From Synaphobranchus kaupii (taxonomy: Eukaryota > Chordata > Actinopteri > Anguilliformes > Synaphobranchidae): a stretch of 64,000 bases of DNA. Location: NCBI GenBank assembly GCA_029718625.1, contig CM056379.1:62399626-62463625 (forward strand), read 5' to 3'. Made by a program: the position numbers and the translations under genes. Under the pieces are notes generated by a model. That model searched no databases. It saw only the letters and a program-made list of their open reading frames with translations, and was not told the origin of the DNA. Shown here piece after piece: positions 51,501-59,367 of the stretch (the first letter of the stretch is position 1; the number at the start of each line of letters is the position of its first letter).

Positions 51501-51892
51501 TAGGTGCATATAGCTTTCCTTTGCTCAAGGATATAGGCTACGACGCCCCAATAGAAGGAGATGCTGTGGATTTGTAACCTTTCTGCATGCACAAATTAAC
51601 GCGGGCAGTTAAATATATTTGCAATTTAAAGAAAAAAACATAGAATGGCCACATAATTTGAGTTTGGCGACCAGTCAAACATGCATTTACATCCATAAAC
51701 CATCCATTCGGAAAATATATTTTCTTCATTTTCCCGTTAGGTAATCTGTGATTGACCTGTATAATGTAACCAATATGTATCACTGTCAGTATATTAAAAA
51801 TGCTACTTACGATCGTCCTCGCCTTGACCTCTTGCCAAAAGTGCTGTTGCTGCAAGCAGCAGCACTAACCGAATATCCACAAAGCTGAACAT
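24283..51892 (-). CDS. col1a1: col1a1, pro-alpha1 chain of type I collagen, complete (51 exons)
   Basis: Encodes the chain that, with alpha2, forms type I procollagen trimers in the endoplasmic reticulum; these are secreted and processed into the fibrils of bone, skin and tendon. Fifty-one coding exons were placed, all GT-AG except intron 2 (GC-AG). They total 4,344 nt (1,447 residues plus stop), close to the 1,464 residues of human COL1A1. Order: signal peptide, VWC domain, N-propeptide helix, N-telopeptide, 1,014-residue Gly-X-Y helix with no missing glycine, C-telopeptide, and C-propeptide ending VGPVCFL. The VWC domain separates it from alpha2(I). The signal peptide, exon map and sgca neighbour separate it from other fibrillar collagens. 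Whether it is the a or b copy after the teleost genome duplication cannot be decided here. Confidence 0.97.
24742..24984 (-). CDS. col1a1: col1a1 exon 50: C-propeptide core
   Basis: 243 nt, phase 0 on both sides. It encodes [58 protein letters not shown] and [13 protein letters not shown]. The conserved N-glycosylation site (N-L-T here; N-I-T in human) is kept. The two cysteines (YHC, DGC) match the human intrachain disulfide residues. Confidence 0.97.
25158..25348 (-). CDS. col1a1: col1a1 exon 49: C-propeptide, calcium/assembly region
   Basis: 191 nt. It reads [40 protein letters not shown] and [16 protein letters not shown]. Human COL1A1 has [20 protein letters not shown] here. The first of the three cysteines is serine in this gene (codon TCT at about 25310-25312), while the other two are kept. 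The DPNQG segment belongs to the conserved calcium-binding and chain-association region. Confidence 0.96.
25440..25722 (-). CDS. col1a1: col1a1 exon 48: end of helix, C-telopeptide, C-proteinase site
   Basis: 283 nt. It starts with the last five helix triplets ([15 protein letters not shown]), then the C-telopeptide [20 protein letters not shown] with its cross-link lysine (QEKAP). The BMP1/tolloid cleavage context [10 protein letters not shown] follows, then the coiled-coil start of the C-propeptide ([20 protein letters not shown]) and [14 protein letters not shown] with the first two propeptide cysteines. It ends in phase 1. Confidence 0.96.
25860..28046 (-). CDS. col1a1: col1a1 exons 41-47: C-terminal helix
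   Basis: Exons (41 to 47): 27939-28046 (108), 27553-27606 (54), 27311-27418 (108), 27027-27080 (54), 26822-26929 (108), 26339-26392 (54), 25860-25967 (108). Each begins with a glycine codon and ends at a Y residue, so all are phase 0. Exon 45 contains [13 protein letters not shown], the C-terminal helical cross-link lysine site (GIKGHR in human). Exon 47 contains [17 protein letters not shown], the highly conserved Hsp47/chaperone-rich C-end block GPPGPRGR. Confidence 0.96.
28047..30190 (-). other. col1a1 intron 40 (2.1 kb)
   Basis: The longest intron in the 3' half of the gene. No coding exon, no clear transposon and only short ORFs were seen. Confidence 0.7.
30191..33119 (-). CDS. col1a1: col1a1 exons 34-40: helix with collagenase site
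   Basis: Exons (34 to 40): 33066-33119 (54), 32819-32872 (54), 32310-32417 (108), 31886-31939 (54), 31182-31235 (54), 30647-30808 (162), 30191-30298 (108). Exon 40 reads [20 protein letters not shown], matching the vertebrate collagenase cleavage site GPQ-GIAGQRG, with the Gly-Ile bond kept and Ala replaced by Ser. The single 162-nt exon is at its usual place in fibrillar collagen genes. Confidence 0.96.
31360..31495. repeat. Relic of the same SINE family in col1a1 intron 37/38 region
   Basis: Shares taggttaactgcattgctca, agggtacaatgg and a cagttccctaaccct ending with the SINE at 39634-39858, but diverged. Located just beyond exon 38 on the + side. Confidence 0.6.
33500..36761 (-). CDS. col1a1: col1a1 exons 26-33: central helix with integrin sites
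   Basis: Exons (26 to 33): 36708-36761 (54), 36347-36400 (54), 35953-36006 (54), 35795-35848 (54), 34831-34875 (45), 34588-34686 (99), 34034-34141 (108), 33500-33607 (108). Exon 31 begins [19 protein letters not shown] is the alpha2beta1 integrin-binding motif (GFOGER after proline hydroxylation). Exon 32 carries a related GMPGER. The 108-nt exon 33 corresponds to fused exons 33/34, a feature of COL1A1 compared with other fibrillar collagen genes. Confidence 0.96.
35157..35345. repeat. Degenerate ctatg/ctata tandem repeat in col1a1 intron 29
   Basis: Runs of tactatgc/ctatac pentamer-like words, organised as at least two copies of a 60-bp higher-order unit (beginning about 35215 and 35275, ctatgctatactgtactatg then cattgct). 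Low complexity, non-coding. Confidence 0.8.
36762..38261 (-). other. col1a1 intron 25 (1.5 kb)
   Basis: Non-coding. The first part is occupied by the retroposon copies at 36960-37565. The rest is AT-rich with short ggatatgggata-like direct repeats near 37780-37860. Confidence 0.65.
36960..37565 (+). repeat. Two tandem 3' portions of a fish retroposon in col1a1 intron 25
   Basis: The segment at about 37465-37565 ends with tgtaaagcgctttgagt, ggcgctatataaatgcaatg and a (TTA)n tail, the familiar 3' end of LINE-mobilised fish retroposons. A diverged version of the same end (acattggtggtggttgagg...taagtgctttgacg...tattattatcatta) lies about 405 bp upstream at 37060-37160. They are probably two nested or tandem insertions, or an internal duplication. 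Confidence 0.7.
38262..41657 (-). CDS. col1a1: col1a1 exons 17-25: helix
   Basis: Exons (17 to 25): 41559-41657 (99), 41425-41469 (45), 41237-41335 (99), 40783-40836 (54), 40401-40508 (108), 40032-40085 (54), 39394-39492 (99), 39043-39096 (54), 38262-38360 (99). All begin with Gly codons, in phase 0. Exon 25 ends [11 protein letters not shown], matching the human [11 protein letters not shown] block. Several triplets have glycine also at X or Y (for example GGP GPG in exon 19 and GGG in exon 21). Confidence 0.96.
39521..39549. repeat. (GA)n microsatellite
   Basis: About 29 bp of uninterrupted GA dinucleotides in col1a1 intron 22, next to exon 23. Confidence 0.95.
39634..39858 (-). mobile_element. 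tRNA-derived SINE with A and B boxes
   Basis: Read on the minus strand from 39858, the element starts gcggcagtgtagtataatgg. It has an A-box-like tggttaaggaactgg (39827-39841) and a B-box ggttcgattcc (39795-39805), the internal RNA polymerase III promoter of tRNA-derived SINEs. The tail contains the 'ttgagcaaggtacttaacc' and 'cgctctggataagagcgtct' phrases widespread in fish. It lies in col1a1 intron 22, in the same orientation as the gene. Confidence 0.8.
42462..46738 (-). CDS. col1a1: col1a1 exons 7-16: N-terminal helix
   Basis: Exons (7 to 16): 46694-46738 (45), 46165-46218 (54), 45652-45705 (54), 45171-45224 (54), 44699-44752 (54), 44547-44600 (54), 44410-44454 (45), 43975-44028 (54), 42843-42887 (45), 42462-42515 (54). 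This run of 45- and 54-nt exons is the same as in human COL1A1. Exon 11 reads [18 protein letters not shown] and exon 12 [10 protein letters not shown], covering the N-terminal helical cross-link lysine (GMKGHR in human). Exon 14 contains GLPGER, a known integrin-binding variant. Confidence 0.96.
43420..43566. repeat. Relic of a fish dispersed repeat (caaggcactta type) in col1a1 intron 14
   Basis: Contains gaaccttgagcaaggcactt and aaaggtgtctgctaagccaa, diverged forms of the common fish phrases 'ccttgagcaaggcacttaac' and 'aaaagcgtctgctaaatgaa'. Located between exons 14 and 15. Confidence 0.6.
47233..47307 (-). CDS. col1a1: col1a1 exon 6: N-proteinase site and N-telopeptide
   Basis: 75 nt reading [15 protein letters not shown], three further glycines, then MALPGAM. 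The procollagen N-proteinase (ADAMTS2 family) site is expected between Pro and Gln (human NFAP-QLSYGYDEKS). The telopeptide cross-link lysine (DEKS) is present. The Gly-rich insertion after DEKSG differs from the human TGGISVPG. The last triplet GAM starts the main helix. Confidence 0.95.
47777..47869 (-). CDS. col1a1: col1a1 exon 5: N-propeptide short helix
   Basis: 93 nt coding [19 protein letters not shown] followed by PPG repeats and LGG, the minor triple helix of the N-propeptide (human [16 protein letters not shown]...GLGG). Shorter than the human 102-nt exon by three residues. Confidence 0.94.
48050..49000 (-). other. col1a1 intron 4, non-coding
   Basis: Intron between exons 4 and 5. 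AT-rich, no recognised repeat or coding exon. Confidence 0.6.
49005..49040 (-). CDS. col1a1: col1a1 exon 4
   Basis: 36 nt, reading [12 protein letters not shown], with good acceptor (atag) and donor (gtatgt). Same length as human exon 4 (VEGPKGDTGPRG region) and phase 0 on both sides. It begins the collagenous part of the N-propeptide. Confidence 0.92.
49341..49354 (-). CDS. col1a1: col1a1 exon 3: 14-nt microexon
   Basis: Minus-strand ttttttcatag | gtccagagccacag | gtatgcc. The 14 bases complete a Gly codon after exon 2 and then encode Pro-Glu-Pro-Gln before exon 4, giving DNGPEPQGPRG. Human exon 3 is 35 nt at the same phase, so this is a shortened version of a known exon. It is required for frame: omitting it would shift the reading frame. 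Confidence 0.85.
49772..49963 (-). CDS. col1a1: col1a1 exon 2: von Willebrand factor type C domain
   Basis: 192 nt (195 in human) encoding a VWC domain: [40 protein letters not shown] and [12 protein letters not shown], with ten cysteines in the usual order. The [12 protein letters not shown] core matches human VWKPEPCRICVC. This domain is absent from alpha2(I), so it identifies the chain. The exon must end at a GC donor (atg|gcaagt) to stay in phase with exon 3. Confidence 0.95.
49964..51810 (-). other. col1a1 intron 1 (1.85 kb)
   Basis: Non-coding. In vertebrate COL1A1 the first intron holds transcriptional control elements, but I cannot assign any binding site here with confidence. No transposon was recognised. 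Confidence 0.6.
51811..51892 (-). CDS. col1a1: col1a1 exon 1: start codon and signal peptide
   Basis: 82 coding nt from ATG at 51892 to donor gtaagt. It reads [20 protein letters not shown] then RGQGEDD, almost identical to the human COL1A1 signal peptide ([20 protein letters not shown]). Cleavage is expected near Gly-Gln. It leaves in phase 1; the Arg codon is completed by exon 2. The start is chosen by homology and by the conserved stem-loop around it. Confidence 0.96.
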
Positions 51893-51921
51893 GTCTAAAT
51901 ATTAGACATGTAGACTCTTTG
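51880..51921 (-). promoter_or_regulatory. Collagen mRNA 5' stem-loop around the start codon (LARP6 site)
   Basis: In the mRNA, caaag (51917-51921) pairs with ctttg (51880-51884), and acatgtctaa pairs with ttagacatgt around a three-base loop, placing the AUG within the 3' arm. Human COL1A1 has almost the same sequence (caaagagtctacatgtcta ... tagacatgttcagctttg). This conserved structure in COL1A1, COL1A2 and COL3A1 mRNAs binds LARP6 and coordinates translation. Confidence 0.92.
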
Positions 51922-52020
51922 AGGCAAGGGGAATCCTGTTCTTTCTTTAGACTCCAATCATACAAGGTAGGGTCCGGTCTTTGTATCTCCAATCCAGACC
52001 CCAGCAGAAACTCCCTACTG
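51893..52020 (-). other. col1a1: col1a1 5' UTR (estimated)
   Basis: Transcript start is inferred about 25-30 bases downstream of the TATA box, near 52015-52020. The region gggagtttctgctggggtc (complement of roughly 51991-52013) resembles the start of the human COL1A1 5' UTR (gggagtttctcctcggggtc), supporting the estimate. Confidence 0.6.
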
Positions 52021-52043
52021 CCTAAACAAATGCATTGCCCTGG

Positions 52044-52051
52044 CTTTTATA
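52044..52051 (-). promoter_or_regulatory. col1a1 TATA box
   Basis: Minus-strand TATAAAAG, about 155 bases upstream of the start codon. Vertebrate COL1A1 promoters have a TATA box at this distance. Upstream, an A/T-rich block flanked by CC and GG (ccataaatttgg) is seen but is not a canonical CArG box. Confidence 0.75.
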
Positions 52052-52059
52052 TTCCAAAT

Positions 52060-55000
52060 TTATGGGGAGGTGCTGAGCACACCAGATAAGTTCTGCCTGT
52101 TCAAGTTAAAAAGTCCCTCCTTCACAAGGCAGAGGGGCTGTCTTTAAAGTTTTCATTCCTTACAATCTCAAAGCAACTTGATCTTTTTTTTTTTTACCAA
52201 GAAAGTGGACTTCCATGCACAAGAAATCCCTCCTTTCTTTTTGTTCAGTCGGATAAGCCATGTCGTCTTTACAAAGGCCATTGGCAAGGCATATGGATAT
52301 CCTTTTCTTGGTACATATGTGCGTTATGGTTAAATGAAACCTGGACAACATTAAATGAGACGGGATATGTTGTTTTGTTTATTATGTAGGGCACGATTTT
52401 TCGGGTATGTTCTCATGTTTTTTAATCATAATATGTTGAGATAAGACACTAAGATGTCTCAGGTGTCTAATCTCAAATGATACGTTCAATTGCTGCCGTA
52501 TTTTAAAGAACTGCTAACAAAACTACTTATTAAAATTGCTCTAATGGACTAATGCGTAATTCAAACTGAATTGAAATATATGTTGTATTATATCGAATTT
52601 TGTGCGCAGTCTTTGTCTTATACAAGACGAACCGAATCACAGATTTACTGAAACATTATATGATTTGGCACGATCCACATTTGTGCGTGAACAAATACCC
52701 AATATTTCCAAACTGATGAAGCCTATGTATGATGTTTCCTTTCATAAATAAAAAGCTGAAGGCTACAATAAATTTTTTTATACGTTTCGTTGTAAAAGAA
52801 AATAGGACACCTAAATACAACACCGATTGTGTTAGGATAAACGTATGACACACCATTATTAATCAAGTTTGTTGACGATTATCTCCAGAAATACCAAATA
52901 AGACTGGCATTTTCAGATGTGCTTTATTTAAGTTCTTAAATAACCTTCGCCGAGCATAAATACTAAATCAGATAGGTGGACCTGGATGTTTTGGTAATTG
53001 GTTGATTTGGAAATGTTTACCTTGCTTCAATAAATCTGTAGGCTATTTTGGCTCCAATCCACTTAAGACTGGTTGAAGAGAATAATTCTAAGTATCCACA
53101 AACTACAATTAGACAATGGGTTATAATTACATTCAAAGATGTGTTTACAAAACAATAAGCAGTCATTTTTGCCCGGATAAAGAAGAATAAACGTCAATGC
53201 ACGTGTTAAAACACCTCTATTGCAAAGACGAACGGGTAATGTAATTTCACAAGCACAACTACATTTATTCTTTTTTAAAAGGCCGTATTTAAGAAAAGTT
53301 TTATCTGTGTGGCCATTTTCCGCACAGGTAGCCTAATTACTTTGCCATCCACAGAAGCAGTAAGCGTCCAAGTAGCCTAAGTAACAAAACAAAAAAAGAA
53401 GAAATCATTGCACCTATATAGACTTGCACTGACTGCCAATGGAACAAAACGTTCACTAGGCCTATTCCCCAACGAAGACCACAAACGTTTTAATTAATTT
53501 ATTTGCGAAAAATTGTAAACCAGAAAGCGTTAAAAGTCATCCGAGGTGAAACTACCCAAAGGTGAAGGGACAGATCAGGGACAATTTGCCAGTTAGCCTA
53601 CATTACGGCTGTTAAGCACTAGGCTATAGAGCAGACATCGCCATATTTTATTATAAAATAAAAAATAAACTAGAGAAAGGCAGATAGTGAACATCTGGCA
53701 TCATTTCATCACTTCAATGCCAGTGCATTTTTCATTGCACGGTGGACACGTTGCAGCTTTACGCAGAACTATGGCCCTATCATATCTCCTCTAGTCTTCA
53801 TATTCCTTCGTTCATTTTTTTTAAAACTTCCGATGTCTCACTTGTCCAAGAAATGTGTCTTTGATATAAAGAGTATGACGAGCTAGTCCTAGACGATAGA
53901 AATGCCACCTCATCATGTAGATTTTCGCTTGTAAGATTTATCACACGCGCACACACACACGTTTCGAGTAAGCCTGCTTTTCAGAGGCATGTGAGGTATG
54001 TGCAACTCGAAATAAGGCACTGTTGCAAAGTGTGCATTACTTATTGCAGTAATGCTGTCTGTTGAGTTTGGCACGGCAACATAAGGACATAAGGACAGAG
54101 ACTTGATGCAGTTCGTGTATTCATAATGTCCTGCGTAAAAGAAAGGCGAGGCATTAAAACCGGTTCATAATATTCCTCTATTGACGTTAACCCGGTTCGG
54201 TACTTTTGTTTTTTCCTCAGTTTCTGGATGAAAATCTTCACTCATATTAGCCTATGAAATTATATCCATTCAAGATGAAAATAACAGCCCATTTACACTT
54301 ACATGATGATCTTATCCAGAGCTACACAAAAGTGCAGTCCTGCGTTGTTTTTTCACTGACAATGTTTTAACCGCATTGTGTGTTGGGATGCACGCGCGCA
54401 CGCACGCACATTTTTTATTAGAATATACTCAGCGTGCAATTTTATTAAGTACTATAATATTTTCTTTTGTTTAAGGGTTATCATCTGAGCACTTTTTCAA
54501 TGTTGCCACAATATTTCTCTATGGTTTATACTGTACATAGTAGGCTACTTAGACTTTGAGGTCCACTGTATCAAGATTAGAGAGCATCAGATTTGTAAAT
54601 AGTTTTATAAAGAACATAAATCAAATAGTTTAATAATCATATGCAGAAACAACAAATGTGATTAGATGTATACTATTGTGTACATGTGCACTAGGGTTGG
54701 GGCCTTTTCAATATCAGAAAATAGATTCTAATTCAATACATTAACTGAAAAATATCTCATGGGTATTTTTAAAACCAGGTATATTTAGCATAATACTTGA
54801 CAGTAGAAGCCCAGAGATATAAACCTCAGAGTTATAGACTGACCGGTCAAGCAAACAGGGTACAAACTTAGAAGTAGCATATGTAATTACCTTTTCAAGC
54901 TCCTTATTATTTTTCTTTAAAAAAAAAAGAATTAAAAGTAAATGAATCACACTTTCCATAACTATAAGAAACTGCAAATACACATACCCCTCCATAATTT

Positions 55001-55530
55001 TGTGTCATTAATCTTCTTTGGTATTGTGCATGAAGTTAATTTTGTGTCAGGCATGTCAAGCGAGCAGCAGAAATTAAACACAATCAACAGTACCTGTTGT
55101 ACAAATCATTCATTTGTTCATGAACAGTGCTAGAAAGAGTTTAAATTGAGATAGGTAGTCAGAAGCCACCTGCTTGTCGAAAGACCGCTGCCCCCCTTTC
55201 AATTTCTCTCACCAATGCCTCTCGCCAGTGTCTTTTATAGCACATTAAAAATAATCTATAGCCTGCTTTCAACTTACAATCTGGCCCATGTCATTCCAGT
55301 GCTTTGTTAGCGACACTTCATTGACACATTGCTTATAATGCCATCATGACCATGTCATAAGCACTTCATATTGCTTTGTGGCATGTCAAAAGAGCCACAG
55401 GAAATTTTGAAAGTTGTCGTACCAGTGGTGATGTATATACAGTGCTCTCCAAAAGTGTACTCCAGCATATTTGATTTGAAATGGAACAGTGACTATGAGG
55501 TTAAAGTGCAGCCTTAAGTTACATCCACGT
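52060..55530. other. Region upstream of col1a1, no gene recognised
   Basis: AT-rich sequence with only short ORFs that lack recognisable domains. CA/CG-type microsatellites occur near 53943-53960 and 54390-54412. Distal col1a1 enhancers might lie here but cannot be identified from sequence alone. Confidence 0.6.
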
Positions 55531-55537
55531 CAGATGA

Positions 55538-55971
55538 ACCATGTATACTTTATATTCAGGCACTCTTACAAGCGATTCCATAACCTCTCTGCATTTGAAT
55601 GGATCTCTATGGGAATTGGCGGTGGGACTAGATTAAGCTGTAAATAACACAAGAATAGTATGGAACACATGGTTGAACACATTTTCCTATTGAGCTCTAT
55701 AGAAAAATAAAGCTTTCTCTTAAAGAGAAACGACCCTTAAAGTGATCCATCTATATCTACTGCATATCTGGCAGCAGAGTGATGGTTTGAGCCTCGTTTG
55801 ATACCTCAGACCCTTGATGACTTACAGCGATTTAGCCAATCATGTGTTCCCTACCATTCCCATGTAATTTTCAGCTTAATCTAGTCCCACCCCCCAATTT
55901 CCATAGAGATCCATTCAAATGCAGAGAGCTCATAGTATCGCTTGTAAGAGTACCTGAAAATACAACATGGT
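55538..55971. mobile_element. Long inverted-repeat (foldback/MITE) element
   Basis: The arm at 55538-55640 is mirrored by 55872-55971. They share cttacaagcgat, ctctgcatttgaatggatct and gtgggactagattaagctg with few mismatches. Weaker complementarity (tatggaacacatggttg against caatcatgtgttccctacc) continues inward, leaving a central region of about 150-230 bp without coding capacity. The structure would form a hairpin and fits a non-autonomous DNA element. Confidence 0.8.
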
Positions 55972-56862
55972 ATCACCCGTACTCGTCACATAGCGACGCT
56001 TCTGCCCAAGCATTGCTCCTCTGATGCCAAAGGTAGCCTTGCATCGTATATTGACGGTTGTGGCCACATAACTTTTCTTTGGTTGTGGCACTTAAATATT
56101 ATGCTTCTTTTTTCTTCATCCGGTAGAGAGTTACGTGAACTCCTGTGAGTTTATGTTTAGGGGTTGGGGGTGGGGTGCGGGAATCACAAACTCACAAAAA
56201 TCAACACGCACACGGCGAAGACTGAGCGGGCATGCTCGCGATCGGTTATCATGAGCAAAGCCTTCGCCATAGTAGGATGCGTAAATTCGCGACCGAGTGC
56301 ATCAACATGCTGACGCAAAAGGCCTCCTTCTATGTCCAAAGGATGACGCTGTAGGCTGCCGTCCAAGCGTCACTTTATGACACCTTGGGAATGAGAACAG
56401 CCTGGAAAATAAGATATCAAGAGCCTTTTAATGTTATTTGGTCACAGACATCAGGAAATCATGCATGCAAAGGATATGCAACCAAATATTAAATATGATC
56501 ACTTTATTTAAGTTTATGTTATTTTGTCCAATTACTTTTAGTGCCCTAAAATGTTTGTTTATAATAGACATTGATTCAAATACTAGTTATTCTTGTATTC
56601 TGTAACACAATTTGCTTCATGATTAAAAATGTATTTATTCTTACCGTTCATGATGTATGTATCCACAAATTCTCTTTTTGTGTATTTTAAGTGTTAGCTA
56701 GACTGGGCCAGTTAATTAGTTAATTATTATGCAATCATTCAGAACGTTCAGTTATGGATATTCCAAATACAACCGTACGTGTCTTGCTACAATGACAGCC
56801 ATCATCTTATAGATTGCGTGTCTTTTAATACCTGCTTCCCATTCATACTAAAATGCACATGC
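55972..56862. other. Non-coding spacer
   Basis: No gene or clear repeat recognised between the foldback element and the solo LTR. Confidence 0.5.
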
Positions 56863-57575
56863 TGTCATGGATTCTAGCAGCCTCTGCTGTTCCTGCATCT
56901 TGGTTTCCTTTTTGGCGTCGTCAGGACGGTTTATCGGATTTTTTCCGCCTCCATTCAGGTATTCGTATCTTGCCCGACAATTATTCCCTACACCTGTTTT
57001 GCGTTTCCTGCAAGCTATAAATACCTCAGGACTTCCACATTTCCGCACTTCAATATTTTCTTTGCTATGTTGACAAACGAAGTCGGTAAGGTATAGGAAT
57101 TTCGGTCGCTGCATTTCTGGTTTGTACGAATAGGAAACGCAGCAAGTCCGGTTATAAGATTTAGGATTAGATTGGTTTTTTCAATCTTTCCAATCTTTCT
57201 TTATACTTTATTCTTTTCACCTGTTGCCAGTTGTGTTCAGCTCTTTTGCCACAAGAGCTTTGGCTAACAGGTCTTTTCTATTCTTTTCCTTCACTCGTTT
57301 TATCGAGTTTTGTTTTGTTTCACCACCTCTTGTTACGCTTAATTATTTAGTGCGTGAGGTTCTTTTGTTAGTTATTCTCGCTGTTTATCGAGATCGCCTC
57401 AGTTTTTGGAGGTTGCTTTGTTTTGCCTTGTGCTAGGGAAGTTTTGCTCCCGACCCTGTGTTATCTCAGTCCTGGTGCGCCTACTTCCGTGTTTTGTGGC
57501 GTATCTCTTTAGATACGCTTTTAGAAATCCTTATGGGTCACGTTTGGTTCTCCGAACCTTACAATCCCCCTTACA
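56863..57575 (+). mobile_element. Solo LTR of a Ty3/Gypsy retrotransposon
   Basis: 713 bp beginning tgtcatgg and ending cttaca (the TG...CA rule), flanked on both sides by the same 5-bp target-site duplication catgc (56858-56862 and 57576-57580). It contains a TATA-like gctataaatacc near 57015. No internal retrotransposon sequence is attached, so it is a solo LTR left by LTR-LTR recombination. It matches, diverged, the inverted LTR at 59368-60094. Confidence 0.88.
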
Positions 57576-57580
57576 CATGC

Positions 57581-59100
57581 ATTTCCAAAACTTGCTCTTG
57601 GGCATAGTAAATCACATTACACGTGCTAAGGTCATTTATTTGCGTGACCTCCCACTATTTTGCTAAATAACATGGGATGCCCAATTTTGCATATTCATTC
57701 AGACTAACCCGCAAAAATGAAAAATCCATGTATCTTTCCATTTTAACACATGCAGTCCTCTTTACACCTCGTTAGTTGATCACCTGACTATTAACAGTTT
57801 TACATGTGATTTTTCACAAAGAAACCTTTAGTAAATCACCCCCTAAGAATTTATCATACTTTGTACTGCTGTTGAATAGGAATCTCTCTGAAATATCCTG
57901 GCACTTTATTCAAATATAACATTGTCCCTGTGACGAGACAAGCCATATTGCACTAACTGATCAACAACATTACAATTTGTTTTTTTAGTTTTTTTAGATT
58001 GTCCTCTAAATGTGTAATTTAGCCAAATGATCAGTACAAAAATACCACCCCTTTGTCAATAGTACAGTCTTTACTGTGAACCATAGGCTACTGTATCAGC
58101 AAAGTGTCATGAATCTGTTGAGGAAAAAGTCAACACAATGCAAAATACAAAATACAATAGAGAGTTTTGTTTGGAACATTTACAGTGAGTCTAAGTTATT
58201 TCTTATGTGTGGCGGGCTCTGGAGGTCTAACTAGTCCCTATATTTATCAAGATTTCACATATTTACATGACGATTTGAATTTTGAAATTTAGGTGAATGG
58301 TAGATTTGATATTCATGAATGTGATTCTGGTATTAACTCAATTTTGACCGGATAGTGATTTTATTAGTCTTTTGCCTCTCCTGTGCAATGGTCAGTTGTG
58401 AGACATGTATCTGAAGTCTGCGCCGGGTCACATATAAGTCATCTGGAGCATATTATACCATACAAAGCAATGACCATGAAGCACCTGGAAAGCATTGGTA
58501 TTGGTCTTGCTCTTGCTCCATATGACCGTGAAGAAAACATTTGTCTATTTAAGCCCGTTTACATCCTTTGTAGGATTGATGTTCACCACAATTGGTCAAC
58601 AGTTCCAACCAGCATACCGCTGTTCAAGAACTGCAAATAAATAAACAAATAAATTAAAATGAAATGTTCTATCAAACAACAGTTTGTGGAACAGTTGCAA
58701 GAAACAAATTGGCATTAGGATGTTAAATGTGCACTTTTTATATTCTGAGCTGCTTTTAAAACGACCTATAGTCATTATTTAACCTCTAAATAGCCTGCTC
58801 ACAGTATCGTTTATGTATTGCCGGAAAATTTAAAATTCTTGTTATGTTGAAAATATCTTCACATGAGACTAAGAAATGAGTCAACTGCAGATTAATTTGA
58901 TCATAATGAAGAAAGATGGTGTGTATAATGTCTAATGCAGGCTTTTCACCATCCAGTTTCTAGGCAGGTGGATTTTTGAGAAGGGGTGAGGCTGTGTTTT
59001 GTGATCTGGAGAGAAGCTAGACTGAAGTACCTATATAGTTTCAATGTAGAGGCACACATAACGATACAATTGATGGATTAATACAAGCAAAATATGTATA
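57581..59100. other. Spacer between the two Gypsy LTR copies
   Basis: No gene recognised. A short ORF at 58383-58640 has no recognisable domain. Sequence around 58030-58200 looks like generic repeat-derived DNA, but I could not classify it. Confidence 0.5.
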
Positions 59101-59109
59101 AATGGAATT

Positions 59110-59352
59110 TTAATTTACATGGGCAATGGGAGGTGTAGGTGCTTGTGCAACTGGGGGTGGATTGACAACAACAGAGAATCTGTGGAGACTCTCCGTAAAT
59201 TTTCTGAGGCATTCTCCCTGATGTTGGAGTTGCTCCATCAACTGGTGTTGTTGTGTTTGTAATGTGAGAATTGCCTCCTAGGGGGTAACCCCTGTAGCGC
59301 CCAGACAGGGCGGTCCTTTATCAGAAACCTGTGATTTAGCTGGCCCTTCCAT
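59110..59352 (-). pseudogene. Truncated Gypsy gag remnant
   Basis: Immediately inside the LTR, an ATG at 59352 opens a frame starting MEGPAKSQVSDKGPP. It is interrupted by TAG at 59278-59280 (codon 25), then continues with a Gln-rich segment (LQTQQHQLMEQLQHQGE) typical of the N-terminal part of fish Gypsy gag, and stops at TAA 59110-59112. No pol sequence follows. It is dead. Confidence 0.65.
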
Positions 59353-59367
59353 GAAGCTTCGATATTC

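Noticed and set aside
24283..51892. Identification as col2a1 or col1a2
   Set aside because: The signal peptide (MFSFVD...LLLAATALL), the 33/34 exon fusion, the telopeptides and the sgca neighbour specify COL1A1. COL1A2 lacks the VWC domain.
56848..57666. Several 60-88 codon ORFs on both strands
   Set aside because: They lie within the solo Gypsy LTR and its flank. LTRs of this family are non-coding.
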